Source of the DNA: Myxococcales bacterium
GTDB lineage: Bacteria > Myxococcota_A > Polyangia > Haliangiales > Haliangiaceae
DNA: 64,000 bases
Direction: 5' to 3'
NCBI GenBank assembly: GCA_016707895.1
Contig: JADJGV010000034.1
Location: forward strand, 868,001-932,000
A program made the translations under genes and the position numbers. The notes beneath the pieces were generated by a model that was given only the letters and a program-made list of their open reading frames with translations, ran no database searches and was not told the DNA's origin. This document shows, one piece after another, positions 15,105 to 25,124 of this stretch (within the stretch, counting starts at the first letter, position 1; each line of letters opens with the position of its first letter).

Positions 15105-16121
15105 ATGCGCGTTGCTCTGATCTGTTTGATGGTCGCGAGCGCGTGCGCCTCGACCGCGTCCCGCGGGACGACGGCGCCGCCGCCGACCCCTCGTCTCGAT
15201 GTCACGACTGCGCCTCACGAGCCGGTCGCGCCGCCGTCGCCGTCGCCGCCGCCACCGCCACCGCCGATCGCCGAGGCGCCGGCCTGGGATGCGCCGCCGC
15301 CACGGCCGCACGTGGTCGCCGTCCTCGCCCAGGTCCCCGCGGCTGCGCGGTTCGTCGCCGGGCTCGACGCGGCGCGGCTCGTGCGCGGCCCACTCGCCAG
15401 CCGGTTCCAGGGCATGCTGGCCATGGTCGGCGTGATGATGCCCGCCGCCTGCGGTGCGGTGACGCTGAGCCAGTTCGACCAGGTGGTCATGGCCGGCGTC
15501 GGCACCAAGGGCGATCACGTGGTGTTCCTGGGGCCGAAATTCGCGGAGCGGAGCACTGCGGATTGCCTGACGGCCGCGACGATGGGGCGCAACGGCGTGA
15601 CCGTGAAGCGCCGGAAGGCGTTCGGGACCACCGTGTACTTCGAGGCGGGACCGCAAGCCACCGGCGGCGCGCTCGCCTGGAGCAAGGGCTCGGGGCCGAT
15701 CGTGGCGGACCACGAGCCGTGGCTGGCGGCCGCGCTCGATCCCAAGGCGGCCAAGGCCGAGCCCGAGTTGGTCGCCCTGGCCAGCAGCGTCGATCACGGG
15801 CGGACGTTGTGGCTCGCCGCGCTGCTGTCCGAGCAAGACGTGGCCGGCCTCGGCGCGCCGCCGGGGACGTTCAGCGGGCCGTTCGCGTTGCGCCTCGGCG
15901 TCGACATCGACGGCGAGGCTGACATCGACGTCGATCTAGTGTTCGCGTCCGAGGCCACCGCGGCGCAGGCCGCGGACTACCTGCGCAGCCAGTTCGCCCC
16001 GATGCAAGCCGACGGCGGCACGCGCGTGAGTCTGGGGGTGCACGGCGCCGAGGTGCGGCTGATCCTGCGCTTCGATGCCGCCAGCGTGCAGCGGTTCCTG
16101 GCGATGCTGCCCGCGAGCTGA
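15105..16121 (+). CDS. hypothetical lipoprotein
   Basis: A 338-residue exported lipoprotein. MRVALICLMVASAC carries the lipobox VASAC. A Pro-rich linker (PPSPSPPPPPPP) runs to about residue 65 and a globular domain of mixed strands and helices follows to the end. Landmarks are VAVLAQVPAAARFVAGLDAA and a middle stretch with ERSTADCLTAAT. No family is recognised. A decayed copy of its signal-peptide region sits at 12094. Identical 17-bp repeats flank the gene on both sides. Confidence 0.75.
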   Translation: MRVALICLMVASACASTASRGTTAPPPTPRLDVTTAPHEPVAPPSPSPPPPPPPIAEAPAWDAPPPRPHVVAVLAQVPAAARFVAGLDAARLVRGPLASRFQGMLAMVGVMMPAACGAVTLSQFDQVVMAGVGTKGDHVVFLGPKFAERSTADCLTAATMGRNGVTVKRRKAFGTTVYFEAGPQATGGALAWSKGSGPIVADHEPWLAAALDPKAAKAEPELVALASSVDHGRTLWLAALLSEQDVAGLGAPPGTFSGPFALRLGVDIDGEADIDVDLVFASEATAAQAADYLRSQFAPMQADGGTRVSLGVHGAEVRLILRFDAASVQRFLAMLPAS

Positions 16122-16142
16122 GCGGCGCCGGCGCGCTCGCGC

Positions 16143-16159
16143 GACCGGCGGCGCGCCGC
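16143..16159. repeat. third copy of the 17-bp GGCGCGCC-centred repeat
   Basis: GACCGGCGGCGCGCCGC, identical to the two copies at 15038-15071. It lies between the stop of the lipoprotein gene and the stop of the aminopeptidase gene. Confidence 0.7.
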
Positions 16160-16165
16160 GACCGA

Positions 16166-17620
<1,455 letters not shown>

Positions 17621-17717
17621 GGCGGCGAGCCTACGCCGAAGGGCGCCTTGTCGCATGGCCCCACTCGCACGCGTTGCTCCGGCAGTGAGCGACGCGCTGG
17701 GCATATGCTCCAGCGTC

Positions 17718-18719
17718 ATGGCACCGACGTTCCGAGTTCAGCTGACCGAGGCGCTGCGCGGTGCCCACGGACAGCTCCGCACCGAGGTCGGGAAGCAGTC
17801 GATCTATGGCTTCGTCGTCTACACGAGCGGCCAGGCGGAGTTCGACTACGTGTGCGCGTCGGCGAACACGGAGCAGGCGCTGGGCAAGGACGCGGCGCTG
17901 CGGTGGAGCGTGCCGGACTGGGAGCACCACGACTTCGCCAAGGCGGTGCGCCAGCTCGCGGTCCCCGGCGACCGCGATGACGCCAAGCTCTACGGCGACA
18001 TGGTCGCGGCGCTGGCCGCGCTCGACAAGGAGGGCCGGTTCGGCAAGGGCGCCGCGCGGGCGAAGGTCATCCTCAACGTCGTGTGCGGCGACATGAGCGA
18101 GGAGTTCTTCGTTCGGGGGCTGAAGAAGCTCAACCCGGCGCCGGTGGCCAAGCGATGGATCACCGAGAACACGCCCGGTCCCTACCTCGACGCGTTGGAG
18201 CAGAAGCTGCCGAAGGGCCAGCGCCTGGAGGCCCTGCTGGTGCTGCGCGAGGCGTTGGCCCTCGACCGCGACACCCCCGCGGTGCGCGCGGCGCGGAGCC
18301 GGTACGTCACCCAGTACAACCTGGAGCCGCGCATCGCGCGCTTCGGCAGCGTCGCGATCCCGGCGTTGATCGACGCGATCGAGCGCCACGGCTTCGCTCC
18401 GGCGTTCAACAAGCCGGGCTCGCCGGCGTGGAAGAAGCACGGCGCGTTCACGGTGGCGAACCAGCTCGCCACCGGATCCGCATTCCTGATCGGCACGTGC
18501 GGCGTCCCCGACGAGGCGTCAGTCCAGCGACTGCTCGACATCGTGCGGCGCAAGGTCGCGCTCGACAAGAAGGTCCGCGGCCACGTCTCGACGCTCGCCG
18601 AGAACATCGCGCGCGTTCTGCACCGGCAGTTCCCCGCGCGGCTCCCCGACACGCGCATGAGCGAGACGACCAACCACCTCCTCAACGCGGAGGACTACCT
18701 GGGCGCGCGCAGGGCGTAG
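17718..18719 (+). CDS. DUF4303-like protein
   Basis: A 333-residue soluble protein starting at ATG 17718. Residues about 1-140 have the DUF4303 pattern: a helix, then YGFVVYTSGQAEFDYVCAS, ANTEQAL, and a DWEHHDF stretch before a helix. The second half (about 170-333) is helical and may form repeat-like pairs. The function is unknown in the family. TATGCT at 17704-17709 just upstream could be a -10 box. The gene is divergent from the aminopeptidase with a 97-base gap. Confidence 0.7.
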   Translation: MAPTFRVQLTEALRGAHGQLRTEVGKQSIYGFVVYTSGQAEFDYVCASANTEQALGKDAALRWSVPDWEHHDFAKAVRQLAVPGDRDDAKLYGDMVAALAALDKEGRFGKGAARAKVILNVVCGDMSEEFFVRGLKKLNPAPVAKRWITENTPGPYLDALEQKLPKGQRLEALLVLREALALDRDTPAVRAARSRYVTQYNLEPRIARFGSVAIPALIDAIERHGFAPAFNKPGSPAWKKHGAFTVANQLATGSAFLIGTCGVPDEASVQRLLDIVRRKVALDKKVRGHVSTLAENIARVLHRQFPARLPDTRMSETTNHLLNAEDYLGARRA

Positions 18720-18772
18720 CGCGCCACGGCCGGGCCCCGCAGGTGCGGCGGCGCGCGGGCGATCCGCGCCCG

Positions 18773-19867
18773 TCAGGTCCGGCGGCCGGACAGCACGGTG
18801 AGCGCCGGCGCCGACGCCGGATCGGTGGCGTCGAAGCAGGCCTCGCAGACGCGGTTGACGCCGCGGAACGCGTCGAGCTCGATGCGCGGCGCGAGGTGTT
18901 CGGGCAGGGGCGGCTCGTCGCGCAGCAGATCGGTGGTCAGGTACTTCTTGTTCGAGTCGGGGAACACCGTGACCACGACCGCGGCGTCGCCGAGCTGCTC
19001 GCGCAGGCGCACCGCCGCGAGGAAGTTGGCGCCCGACGAGATGCCGACGCCGAGGCCCTGGTGGGCGAGCGCCTGCGCCATGCGGATCGCGTCGCCGTCG
19101 TCGATCGCGATGACGGCGTCGAGGGCGTCGAGCTGCACGATCGGCGGGATGAACTCGTCGGAGATGCCCTGGATGCGGTGGCGGCCGACCTTGTGCCCGG
19201 TCGACAGCGTCGGCGAGTTGGCCGGCTCGACCGGGTGCACCTTGATCCCGGGCACCTCGCGCTGCAGGTAGCGGCCGACGCCCATGATGGTGCCGCCGGT
19301 GCCGACGCCGGCGGTGAACGCGGTCGGGGCGAGTCCCTGCGAGCGGAGCTGCGCCAGCAACTCAGGGCCGGTGGAGATGGCGTGGGCCACCGGGTTCTCG
19401 TCGTTGGCGAACTGGCGGGGCAGGAACGCCCCCGGCGTCTGCGCGGCCAGCTCCTCGGCTAGCCGGATCGAGCCGAGGAAGCCGCCTTGCTCCTTCGACA
19501 CCAGGTGGACCGCCGCGCCGAACGAGCGGATGAGCGCCTTGCGCTCCTCGCTCATCCAGTCGGGCATGAAGATCGCGACCGGGTGACCGAGCGCCCGGCC
19601 GATCGCGGCGAACGAGATGCCGGTGTTGCCGCTGGTCGCCTCGATGATCAGCCCGCCCGGCCGCAGCGCGCCGGTCTCGATGGCGCGGCGCAGGATGTGC
19701 AACGCCATCCGGTCCTTGATCGATCCGGTGAGGTTGAGGTGCTCGGCCTTGGCGTAGACCGCGCGCAGCGGGCCGCCGTCGAGGCGGTACTCCACCGCGA
19801 GCAGCGGCGTGTTGCCGACCAGGACGCGCAGCCCGCGCAGGCGGTGGATGGTGCGATCTTCGAGCAC
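18773..19867 (-). CDS. PLP-dependent cysteine synthase family protein
   Basis: A 364-residue enzyme of the fold-type II PLP family (cysteine synthase / cystathionine beta-synthase group). Start GTG 19867 is chosen because GGAGG lies four bases before it; an ATG at 19903 has no such site. VGNTPLL opens the fold, and GSIKDR holds the PLP lysine (Lys51). TSGNTGIS is the substrate-binding loop and GVGTGGTIMGVGRYL binds phosphate. The extension of about 40 residues at the C-terminus has two Cys (NRVCEACF). It may make cysteine from O-acetylserine or handle a related substrate. Confidence 0.9.
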   Translation of the reverse strand: MLEDRTIHRLRGLRVLVGNTPLLAVEYRLDGGPLRAVYAKAEHLNLTGSIKDRMALHILRRAIETGALRPGGLIIEATSGNTGISFAAIGRALGHPVAIFMPDWMSEERKALIRSFGAAVHLVSKEQGGFLGSIRLAEELAAQTPGAFLPRQFANDENPVAHAISTGPELLAQLRSQGLAPTAFTAGVGTGGTIMGVGRYLQREVPGIKVHPVEPANSPTLSTGHKVGRHRIQGISDEFIPPIVQLDALDAVIAIDDGDAIRMAQALAHQGLGVGISSGANFLAAVRLREQLGDAAVVVTVFPDSNKKYLTTDLLRDEPPLPEHLAPRIELDAFRGVNRVCEACFDATDPASAPALTVLSGRRT

Positions 19868-19949
19868 GGGGCCTCCGCGGACAGCATACCGCCCCGGGGG
19901 CATCGCATCGACGGGCCGGGCTGTCTCGGCTGCGGGAGGCCGGGGCGGC

Positions 19950-20723
19950 CTACTTCGACGCGCCCGCGTCGGCGGCGCTGTCGTACTGCGCCTCGCAGCT
20001 GGCGGCGACCGTCGGGTTGGTGAGCTTGCACTGCTCGATGCCGAGCCGCCGCACCTGGGCTGGCGTGAACTGGTCGACGCAGAGCACGAGCTTGTCGCCC
20101 GACATCGAGCATGCGATCGCTGGCTTGGTCCAGGCGTCCTCCTTGCAGAGCCGTTCGATCAGCGCGGCGTCGGCGGCGGCCTGCTCCCTCACCCACGCGA
20201 TCTCGGAGGCGCGCTCGTCCTTCAGGGCCAGCGCGGCGATCGCCTCGCAAGTGGGCTCGGGCCGCGGCTCGCCGGCGGCGGCGACGGCGCCGAGGACGCC
20301 GAGCATGGTCGAGCCGACGTCGACCATGTCGCCGAGGACGGCCTGTTGGCCCTCGCCGTAGGCCCGCTGCATCGCGGTGGCGACGTGGTCGCGCTGGGCG
20401 GCGGTGAGCATGGCCTGGCAGCGCGCGGGGGGGGCGCCCGGCTTGACCGCGGCGATGCACGCGCGCAGCTCCGGTGACCATGCGTCGTCCTGACACACCT
20501 GGCGCAGGGCCGCCGCGACGCGTTCCCCGATCAGCGCGGCGTTGCGCTGCTGGCTGGCGGACATGTCCTTGGCGGCCTTGCCCTGGACCTTGACCTGACC
20601 AGCCTTGGCGGCGATCTCGTCGCAGCTCGCCGGCCTGGCGGCGCCGGCCGGGTCGTGCTTCTTGCAGCCCCCGGCGACCGCGCCGGTCAGGAGCCCCACG
20701 CTGAGTACCATCGAGAACTTCAT
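19950..20723 (-). CDS. Cys-rich hypothetical lipoprotein
   Basis: A 257-residue lipoprotein starting at ATG 20723, preceded by a very strong GGAGGAG ribosome-binding site. MKFSMVLSVGLLTGAVAGGC carries the lipobox. The mature part is mostly helical, with several evenly spaced Cys (SCDEIA, QVCQDD, LRACIAA, PTCEAIA, RLCKED, ASCEAQ). This suggests two similar disulphide-linked helical halves, roughly residues 30-110 and 150-250. No family is recognised, though Cys-rich helical lipoproteins of this sort are frequent in myxobacteria. Confidence 0.75.
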   Translation of the reverse strand: MKFSMVLSVGLLTGAVAGGCKKHDPAGAARPASCDEIAAKAGQVKVQGKAAKDMSASQQRNAALIGERVAAALRQVCQDDAWSPELRACIAAVKPGAPPARCQAMLTAAQRDHVATAMQRAYGEGQQAVLGDMVDVGSTMLGVLGAVAAAGEPRPEPTCEAIAALALKDERASEIAWVREQAAADAALIERLCKEDAWTKPAIACSMSGDKLVLCVDQFTPAQVRRLGIEQCKLTNPTVAASCEAQYDSAADAGASK

Positions 20724-20977
20724 CCGCGCTCCTCCTCCGCCCTCGACGTAGCCGCACGCGCCGCGGTGCATGCGAGGGCGACGCGCACCATCGCGGGTGC
20801 GGTCGACGAAGTCAACCGCGACGGTCGGGCGGCGTGAGGCCTGGGTGCGGCGCTCGCCGACGCCGGTCGGCGCGTCCGTCGGGGCGGTACGCGACCGCAC
20901 GCGCGGTCTACGCCGGCGACGGTGCGATCATCGCGCACGAGGACTCCACCGAGCGCATACTCGCGTTGGGGAATCGC

Positions 20978-22093
20978 ATGGACCGGATCCGCGCCGCGCG
21001 ACGACGCATGCTGACGGCGACCCTGGCGCTGGTCGTCGCGGCGGGCGCGCCGACGCCCGCGCCGTCGGGGGCTGACGAGCTTGCGCCGCGCGAGGCCCCC
21101 GTGAGCCCGGGCGCGCGGCCCGCGGACGAGCCGGCTCTGCCGCCCGTGACGCCGTCGCTGGCGCAGCCCGACGCGCCGATCCAGCTCGCGTTCGTCGGTG
21201 ACGTCATGTTCGGTCGCTACGTCGGAGGGCGCCTGCAGCCGATCCCGGCGAGCCCGCGGCTGCTGACCGGCGCGCGGGGGCCGCTGACCGCGGCCGATCT
21301 GGCCATCGCCAACCTCGAGACGCCGATCGTCGAGGCGCCGCCGCGCCGCGGGCCGCGCGAGCGCCGGCGCTTCGTCGGCCGCGCCGCCCACGTCGCGCTG
21401 CTGGCGGCCGCGGGCATCGACGCGGTCAGCCTCGCCAACAACCACGCCGACGACATGGACGACGCCGGCGCCGCCGCCACGGTCGCGATCCTGGCGCGGC
21501 ACGGCGTCACCGCGCTCGGCGCCGCGGTCGCGACGCCGCCCGCGGTCCGCGTCGAGACCCTCGCGGCCAGCGGGTGGCGCCTCGCGATCGTCGCGGTCAC
21601 GACGGTGCGCAACCGCAGCCAGCGCGCGGGCGCGCTCGAGTTGCCGTACCTGGCGCCCGCCGACCTGGCCACCGTCGCCGCGCCGGTGATCGCGCGCGCC
21701 CGTCAGGACCACCACCGGGTGATCGTGCTGGTGCACTGGGGCGCCGAGGGGCGCCACCACCCCGCGCCGTGGCAGCGCCAGGCGGCCCACGCGCTGGTCG
21801 ACGCCGGCGCCGACCTCGTGATCGGCAGCCACCCGCACGTGTTGCAGCCGATCGAGCGCTACCGCGACGGCGTCATCGCCTACTCGCTGGGCAACTTCGT
21901 CTTCGACAACCGCGCGCCGCGGCAGTCGCGCACCGCGGTGCTGACGATCGGGCTCACGCCGGGCGAGCCCTGCGCCGCCGTGGGGGTCACGCCGATGGCG
22001 CTCGGGCCCGGCTACCGGCCGCGCCCCGCGGGGCGCGCCGACGCGCGGCTGGTGCGCGCGGCGCTGGGCACGGTCGCGCCGTGCGCCCGCTGA
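20978..22093 (+). CDS. CapA-family poly-gamma-glutamate/capsule synthesis-like protein
   Basis: A 371-residue secreted protein. ATG 20978 (GGGGA upstream) gives a basic start and a hydrophobic segment MLTATLALVVAAGA that acts as a signal. The CapA metallophosphatase-like motifs are in order: FVGDVMFGR, NLETPIVE, SLANNHADDM, LVHWGAEG, GSHPHVLQ and YSLGNFVFDN. CapA proteins take part in synthesis or transport of poly-gamma-glutamate or other surface polymers. The rest of a cap operon is absent here, so the polymer is unknown. The 254 bases before it (20724-20977) show no gene. Confidence 0.88.
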   Translation: MDRIRAARRRMLTATLALVVAAGAPTPAPSGADELAPREAPVSPGARPADEPALPPVTPSLAQPDAPIQLAFVGDVMFGRYVGGRLQPIPASPRLLTGARGPLTAADLAIANLETPIVEAPPRRGPRERRRFVGRAAHVALLAAAGIDAVSLANNHADDMDDAGAAATVAILARHGVTALGAAVATPPAVRVETLAASGWRLAIVAVTTVRNRSQRAGALELPYLAPADLATVAAPVIARARQDHHRVIVLVHWGAEGRHHPAPWQRQAAHALVDAGADLVIGSHPHVLQPIERYRDGVIAYSLGNFVFDNRAPRQSRTAVLTIGLTPGEPCAAVGVTPMALGPGYRPRPAGRADARLVRAALGTVAPCAR

Positions 22094-22108
22094 TCCACGT
22101 CGGAGCGC

Positions 22109-22570
22109 CTACTCGACGCTGACGCTCACCTCGACGCCCTTGCACGGGACGGTCTCGGTGATCTGCAGGAACGAGCCGCCCTCCTGACCGGTGACGTCGA
22201 ACACGATCGGCCCGCCGGCGACCTCGATGTCGCCCTTCATCTGGCCGTCGACCGCGCCGCCGCTGGCCTTCAGGTAGGCCGTGCCCAGGCCGGCGCCCTC
22301 GGGGCCGGTGCCGGTGATGATGATCTTGACCGGCTCGTCGGTCGGGATGTCGAACTTGGCGTAGCCGGTGGCCCGGCACGGCGCGGTGAACGTGAAGGTG
22401 TCGCCCCGGTGATACAGCGGCGCGTCGGCCATGGTGTCGCCGATGCCCGACGCGGCCTCGCCGCCACCGCCGCCGCCCGCGGTCGCCTTCTTGCCGAGCA
22501 TGCTGCAGCCCGTGGTCAGAGAGATCAGGAGAGCCCCGGCGGCCAGGGCGCGCTTCGCAGTGATGGTCAT
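22109..22570 (-). CDS. hypothetical lipoprotein
   Basis: A 153-residue lipoprotein. MTITAKRALAAGALLISLTTGC gives the lipobox. A Gly-rich linker is followed by a beta-rich domain (FTFTAPCRATGYAKFDIP, VKIIITGTGPEG, ITETVPCKGVEVSVSVE) with two Cys that could pair. No family is recognised. It converges on the CapA gene with a short gap. The start at 22570 has no good ribosome-binding site, but the upstream frame lacks a better one. Confidence 0.7.
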   Translation of the reverse strand: MTITAKRALAAGALLISLTTGCSMLGKKATAGGGGGGEAASGIGDTMADAPLYHRGDTFTFTAPCRATGYAKFDIPTDEPVKIIITGTGPEGAGLGTAYLKASGGAVDGQMKGDIEVAGGPIVFDVTGQEGGSFLQITETVPCKGVEVSVSVE

Positions 22571-22690
22571 GCTCGGGTAGAGGATCGGCTGGCAGAAACG
22601 TGACGCGCGGGGCTGCCGATTTCGGTAAGCCGGGGCGGGCCGCCGGGGCTCTATCATCCGTCGCCTCGCGACGAGGCGCGGAGGTCAACC

Positions 22691-24199
22691 GTGAGGCATC
22701 GACGGAGTTGCGGTCGCGCCCGCTGGGCCCTGGCCGGCGCGCTCACCGCGGCGGCGTGTGCGGGCCAGCCGACGTCGCTGGTGGCCCCCGCCACCGCGCC
22801 CGCCCCGCGGCCCGACGAGGCGCGCGCGGCCGGTGGGTTCATGCTGCTCACCGACGTGCCGGGCGTGGCGCCGGGCGGCATGTGGCCGATCGCGCTCGGC
22901 GGCGCGGGCTTCATCGCCGCGGGCGGCCGCCTGGCGACGGTGTCCGTGGGGCGCGTGGCGCTGGTGGAGCCGGCCCAGGCCGCGGACTGGATGTGCGTCG
23001 CCGCCGACGGCCAGCGCACGCTGGTCGTGGATCGCGAGGCGGTGCTGCAGGCGCCGCGGTTCGGTGCCCCGCTGGCGCGGCTGGGCGAGCTCCGCGATCT
23101 CGTCGGCGGCGACACCGTCATCTACGAGCAGGACGGCGTGGTGCAGACCGCGACCTGCGCGGGCGAGCCTGCAGGGCCGGCGGAGATGCGCCCCGACCTG
23201 GTCGCCGCGCGCGCGGTCACCGCGACGTCGATCGTCGCGCCGGCCGCCGACAGCGACGGCGAGCTGATCGGCCTGGACCTCGGCGGGGCCGATCCGGCGG
23301 CGCGTCGCTGGACGCGGATCGGCCGCTATCACGGGTGCGCGCCGATCGCCCTGCGCGCGGCGCTGTTCGAGTGCACGCGCGACGGCCGCGCCGTCGTGGT
23401 GCGGGTCGATCCCGACGGCGAGGCGCGCGAGGAGCGCGCGGTGGTGGAGGACCCCGCGCGCAACGACCTGCGGGCCGGCATCGACGTGGTGTCGCCGGAG
23501 GTGGCGATGAGCGGCGACGGCGGCGTCGCGGGCCTGGGCGGCTGCGACGGGGCGCGGCGCCACGCCGCGTGCGTGCGCCAGCCCGACGGGACCTGGGCGA
23601 CGGTCGCCGCCCCGGCCGCGCTGCGCGATGCGATGGTGCGGTTCCACCCGTTCACGCCGGACTACGGCCCCCGCGGCGCCCCGCCGATGCTGCTGCCATC
23701 GCCGGCCGGTGAGCTGTTCGCGGTCTTCACGCCGCGCCGCGATCGCGACCAGCGGGTGATCGCGCGGGTCGGCGGGCGCGCCGCGGTCGCCGTGCGCGGG
23801 CTGCCCGACTGGTTCTTCGCCGACGGCGCGGCGACCGATCCGGCGAGCTGGACCACGAGCGCCGGCGGGCTCCGCGCCTGGCCGCTGGCCCGGGGCACCG
23901 GCGCGGCCGTCGCGACGTGCGGGATCGACATCGATCTGCGGGGGGCGGCCACGGCGGCGTGTCGGCCCGGGCCGGTGTGGGCCAGCGGCGCCGACGGCGT
24001 GCAGCGGCGGCCCGACGGCAGCTTCGTCGAGACCACCGACGCCGGCCGCACCTGGCAGCCGCTCACGCTGCCGCCCGGCTGGGACGCGGCCGGGGCACGC
24101 GTCGAGTGCTTCGCGCTGGGCTGCGCCTTCGGGATCTACCTGCGGTTGGGCTGGTCACCGCGCCGCGGGATCGTCGCCGCGCGCCGCGAGGGCGCGTAG
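22691..24199 (+). CDS. hypothetical lipoprotein, beta-propeller-like
   Basis: A 502-residue exported lipoprotein starting at GTG 22691 with GGAGGT ten bases upstream. The lipobox is TAAAC near residue 23. The body is a run of short beta-strand units (for instance LGGAGFIAAGGRLATVSVG, DGQRTLVVDRE, GVVQTATCAGE), consistent with a beta-propeller. It ends in a BNR-like element (VETTDAGRTWQPLTLPPG) of the kind seen in sialidase-type propellers. Catalytic residues cannot be identified. It is probably a surface-exposed binding protein. Confidence 0.65.
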   Translation: MRHRRSCGRARWALAGALTAAACAGQPTSLVAPATAPAPRPDEARAAGGFMLLTDVPGVAPGGMWPIALGGAGFIAAGGRLATVSVGRVALVEPAQAADWMCVAADGQRTLVVDREAVLQAPRFGAPLARLGELRDLVGGDTVIYEQDGVVQTATCAGEPAGPAEMRPDLVAARAVTATSIVAPAADSDGELIGLDLGGADPAARRWTRIGRYHGCAPIALRAALFECTRDGRAVVVRVDPDGEAREERAVVEDPARNDLRAGIDVVSPEVAMSGDGGVAGLGGCDGARRHAACVRQPDGTWATVAAPAALRDAMVRFHPFTPDYGPRGAPPMLLPSPAGELFAVFTPRRDRDQRVIARVGGRAAVAVRGLPDWFFADGAATDPASWTTSAGGLRAWPLARGTGAAVATCGIDIDLRGAATAACRPGPVWASGADGVQRRPDGSFVETTDAGRTWQPLTLPPGWDAAGARVECFALGCAFGIYLRLGWSPRRGIVAARREGA

Positions 24200-24219
24200 C
24201 GCACGCGCTCGTCGTGGCC

Positions 24220-24702
24220 TCAGCCCGCGGCCTCGCCGGCGAGGTACTCGGCCAGTTTGTCCATCGTGCCGTTGCCGATCTCGACCGCGCCGAAGCCGAT
24301 CACCGCGTCGCGCCGCGCCTTGGTCGGGTGGAGCTGGCGCAGCGTCAGCACGGTCTTGCCGTTGCTCTGGGCGTCGAGCGTGATCGTCACGCGGAACACG
24401 TCGGGGGCGTCGTCCCGGTCGGCGCCGTGATCGAACACCAGCCGCGACGGCGCGGTGATCTCGAGGAAGGTGATCCGGTTGTCGTAGATGACGCCGTTGT
24501 CGCCGACGAAGTCGAACCGCAGCGCGCCGCCGACGCGGATGTCGGCGTGGCGGATCCGGCAGTGGAAGCCGCGCGGCGCGAACCACGCGCCGACCCGCTC
24601 GGCCTCGGTCCACGCGCGGAACACGCGCTCGCGCGGCGCGTCGAGCACGCGCGTGAGCACCACCTCGCGCGCCATGTCCCAGGTCGGATCGGGGGTCGTC
24701 AT
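24220..24702 (-). CDS. SRPBCC / AHSA1-like protein
   Basis: A 160-residue soluble protein of the START-like SRPBCC fold. Landmarks are VLDAPRERVFRAWTEAERVGAWFAP near the start, GGALRFDFVG, ITFLEITAPSRLVFDHG and a closing helix GNGTMDKLAEYL. The family binds hydrophobic ligands and is very often paired with an ArsR regulator. Here the start codon overlaps the stop of the upstream arsR gene (ATGA), and AAGGAGA lies just before it, so the two are translationally coupled. The ligand is unknown. Confidence 0.92.
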   Translation of the reverse strand: MTTPDPTWDMAREVVLTRVLDAPRERVFRAWTEAERVGAWFAPRGFHCRIRHADIRVGGALRFDFVGDNGVIYDNRITFLEITAPSRLVFDHGADRDDAPDVFRVTITLDAQSNGKTVLTLRQLHPTKARRDAVIGFGAVEIGNGTMDKLAEYLAGEAAG

Positions 24703-25025
24703 GCGTCGGTCTCCTTGAGGTAGTCGGCCAGGCGATCGAGCCGCTCGTCCCACGCGCGGCGGGTGTGCTCGGCCCACCGGGTGACGTCGTCGAGCGCCGC
24801 GGCGCGCAGCGCGCACGGACGCTTCTTCGCGTCGCGGCTGCGCGTGATCAGGCCCGCGCGCTCGAGCACCTTCAGGTGTCGCGAGATCGCCGGCAGGCTC
24901 ATCGCGAACGGCGCCGCGAGCTCGGTCACCGACGCGTCGCCGCGCGCCAGCCGCGCGACGATCGCGCGGCGGGTCGGATCGGCCAGCGCCGCGAACGTGC
25001 GGTCGAGCGTGGGGTCGGATTGCAT
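24699..25025 (-). CDS. ArsR-family regulator (SdpR-like autorepressor type)
   Basis: A 108-residue winged-helix regulator. ATG 25025 is chosen because a TTG at 25049 would lie upstream of the likely transcription start. The core reads TFAALADPTRRAIVARLARG, then TELAAPFAMSLPAISRHLKVLE and RAGLITRSRDAKK, a typical ArsR/winged-helix order. No metal-binding Cys are seen, which fits the non-metal SdpR-like group that partners SRPBCC proteins. It forms an operon with the downstream SRPBCC gene and probably represses its own promoter. Confidence 0.92.
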   Translation of the reverse strand: MQSDPTLDRTFAALADPTRRAIVARLARGDASVTELAAPFAMSLPAISRHLKVLERAGLITRSRDAKKRPCALRAAALDDVTRWAEHTRRAWDERLDRLADYLKETDA

Positions 25026-25051
25026 CGCCTGAATTCCCTGTGTCTTCAAAT

Positions 25052-25080
25052 CAGTTAACGCGATGGTTAAGTCATGTCAA
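25052..25080 (-). promoter_or_regulatory. sigma70-type promoter and operator of the arsR-SRPBCC operon
   Basis: Reading the minus strand, TTGACA (25080-25075) is a perfect -35 box. After a 17-base spacer comes TAACTG (25057-25052) as -10. An inverted repeat TTAAC-N6-GTTAA (25055-25070) overlaps the spacer and -10 and is the obvious ArsR operator. This AT-rich stretch stands out sharply from its GC-rich surroundings. The expected start of transcription lies about 20 bases before ATG 25025. Confidence 0.75.
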
Positions 25081-25124
25081 GGACGATCTGGCCCCTGCGC
25101 GGCCCGGTGGCGCGCCGCGGCTCC

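Noticed and set aside
25026..25049. TTG at 25049 as start of the ArsR gene
   Set aside because: It lies upstream of the predicted transcription start and has no ribosome-binding site.
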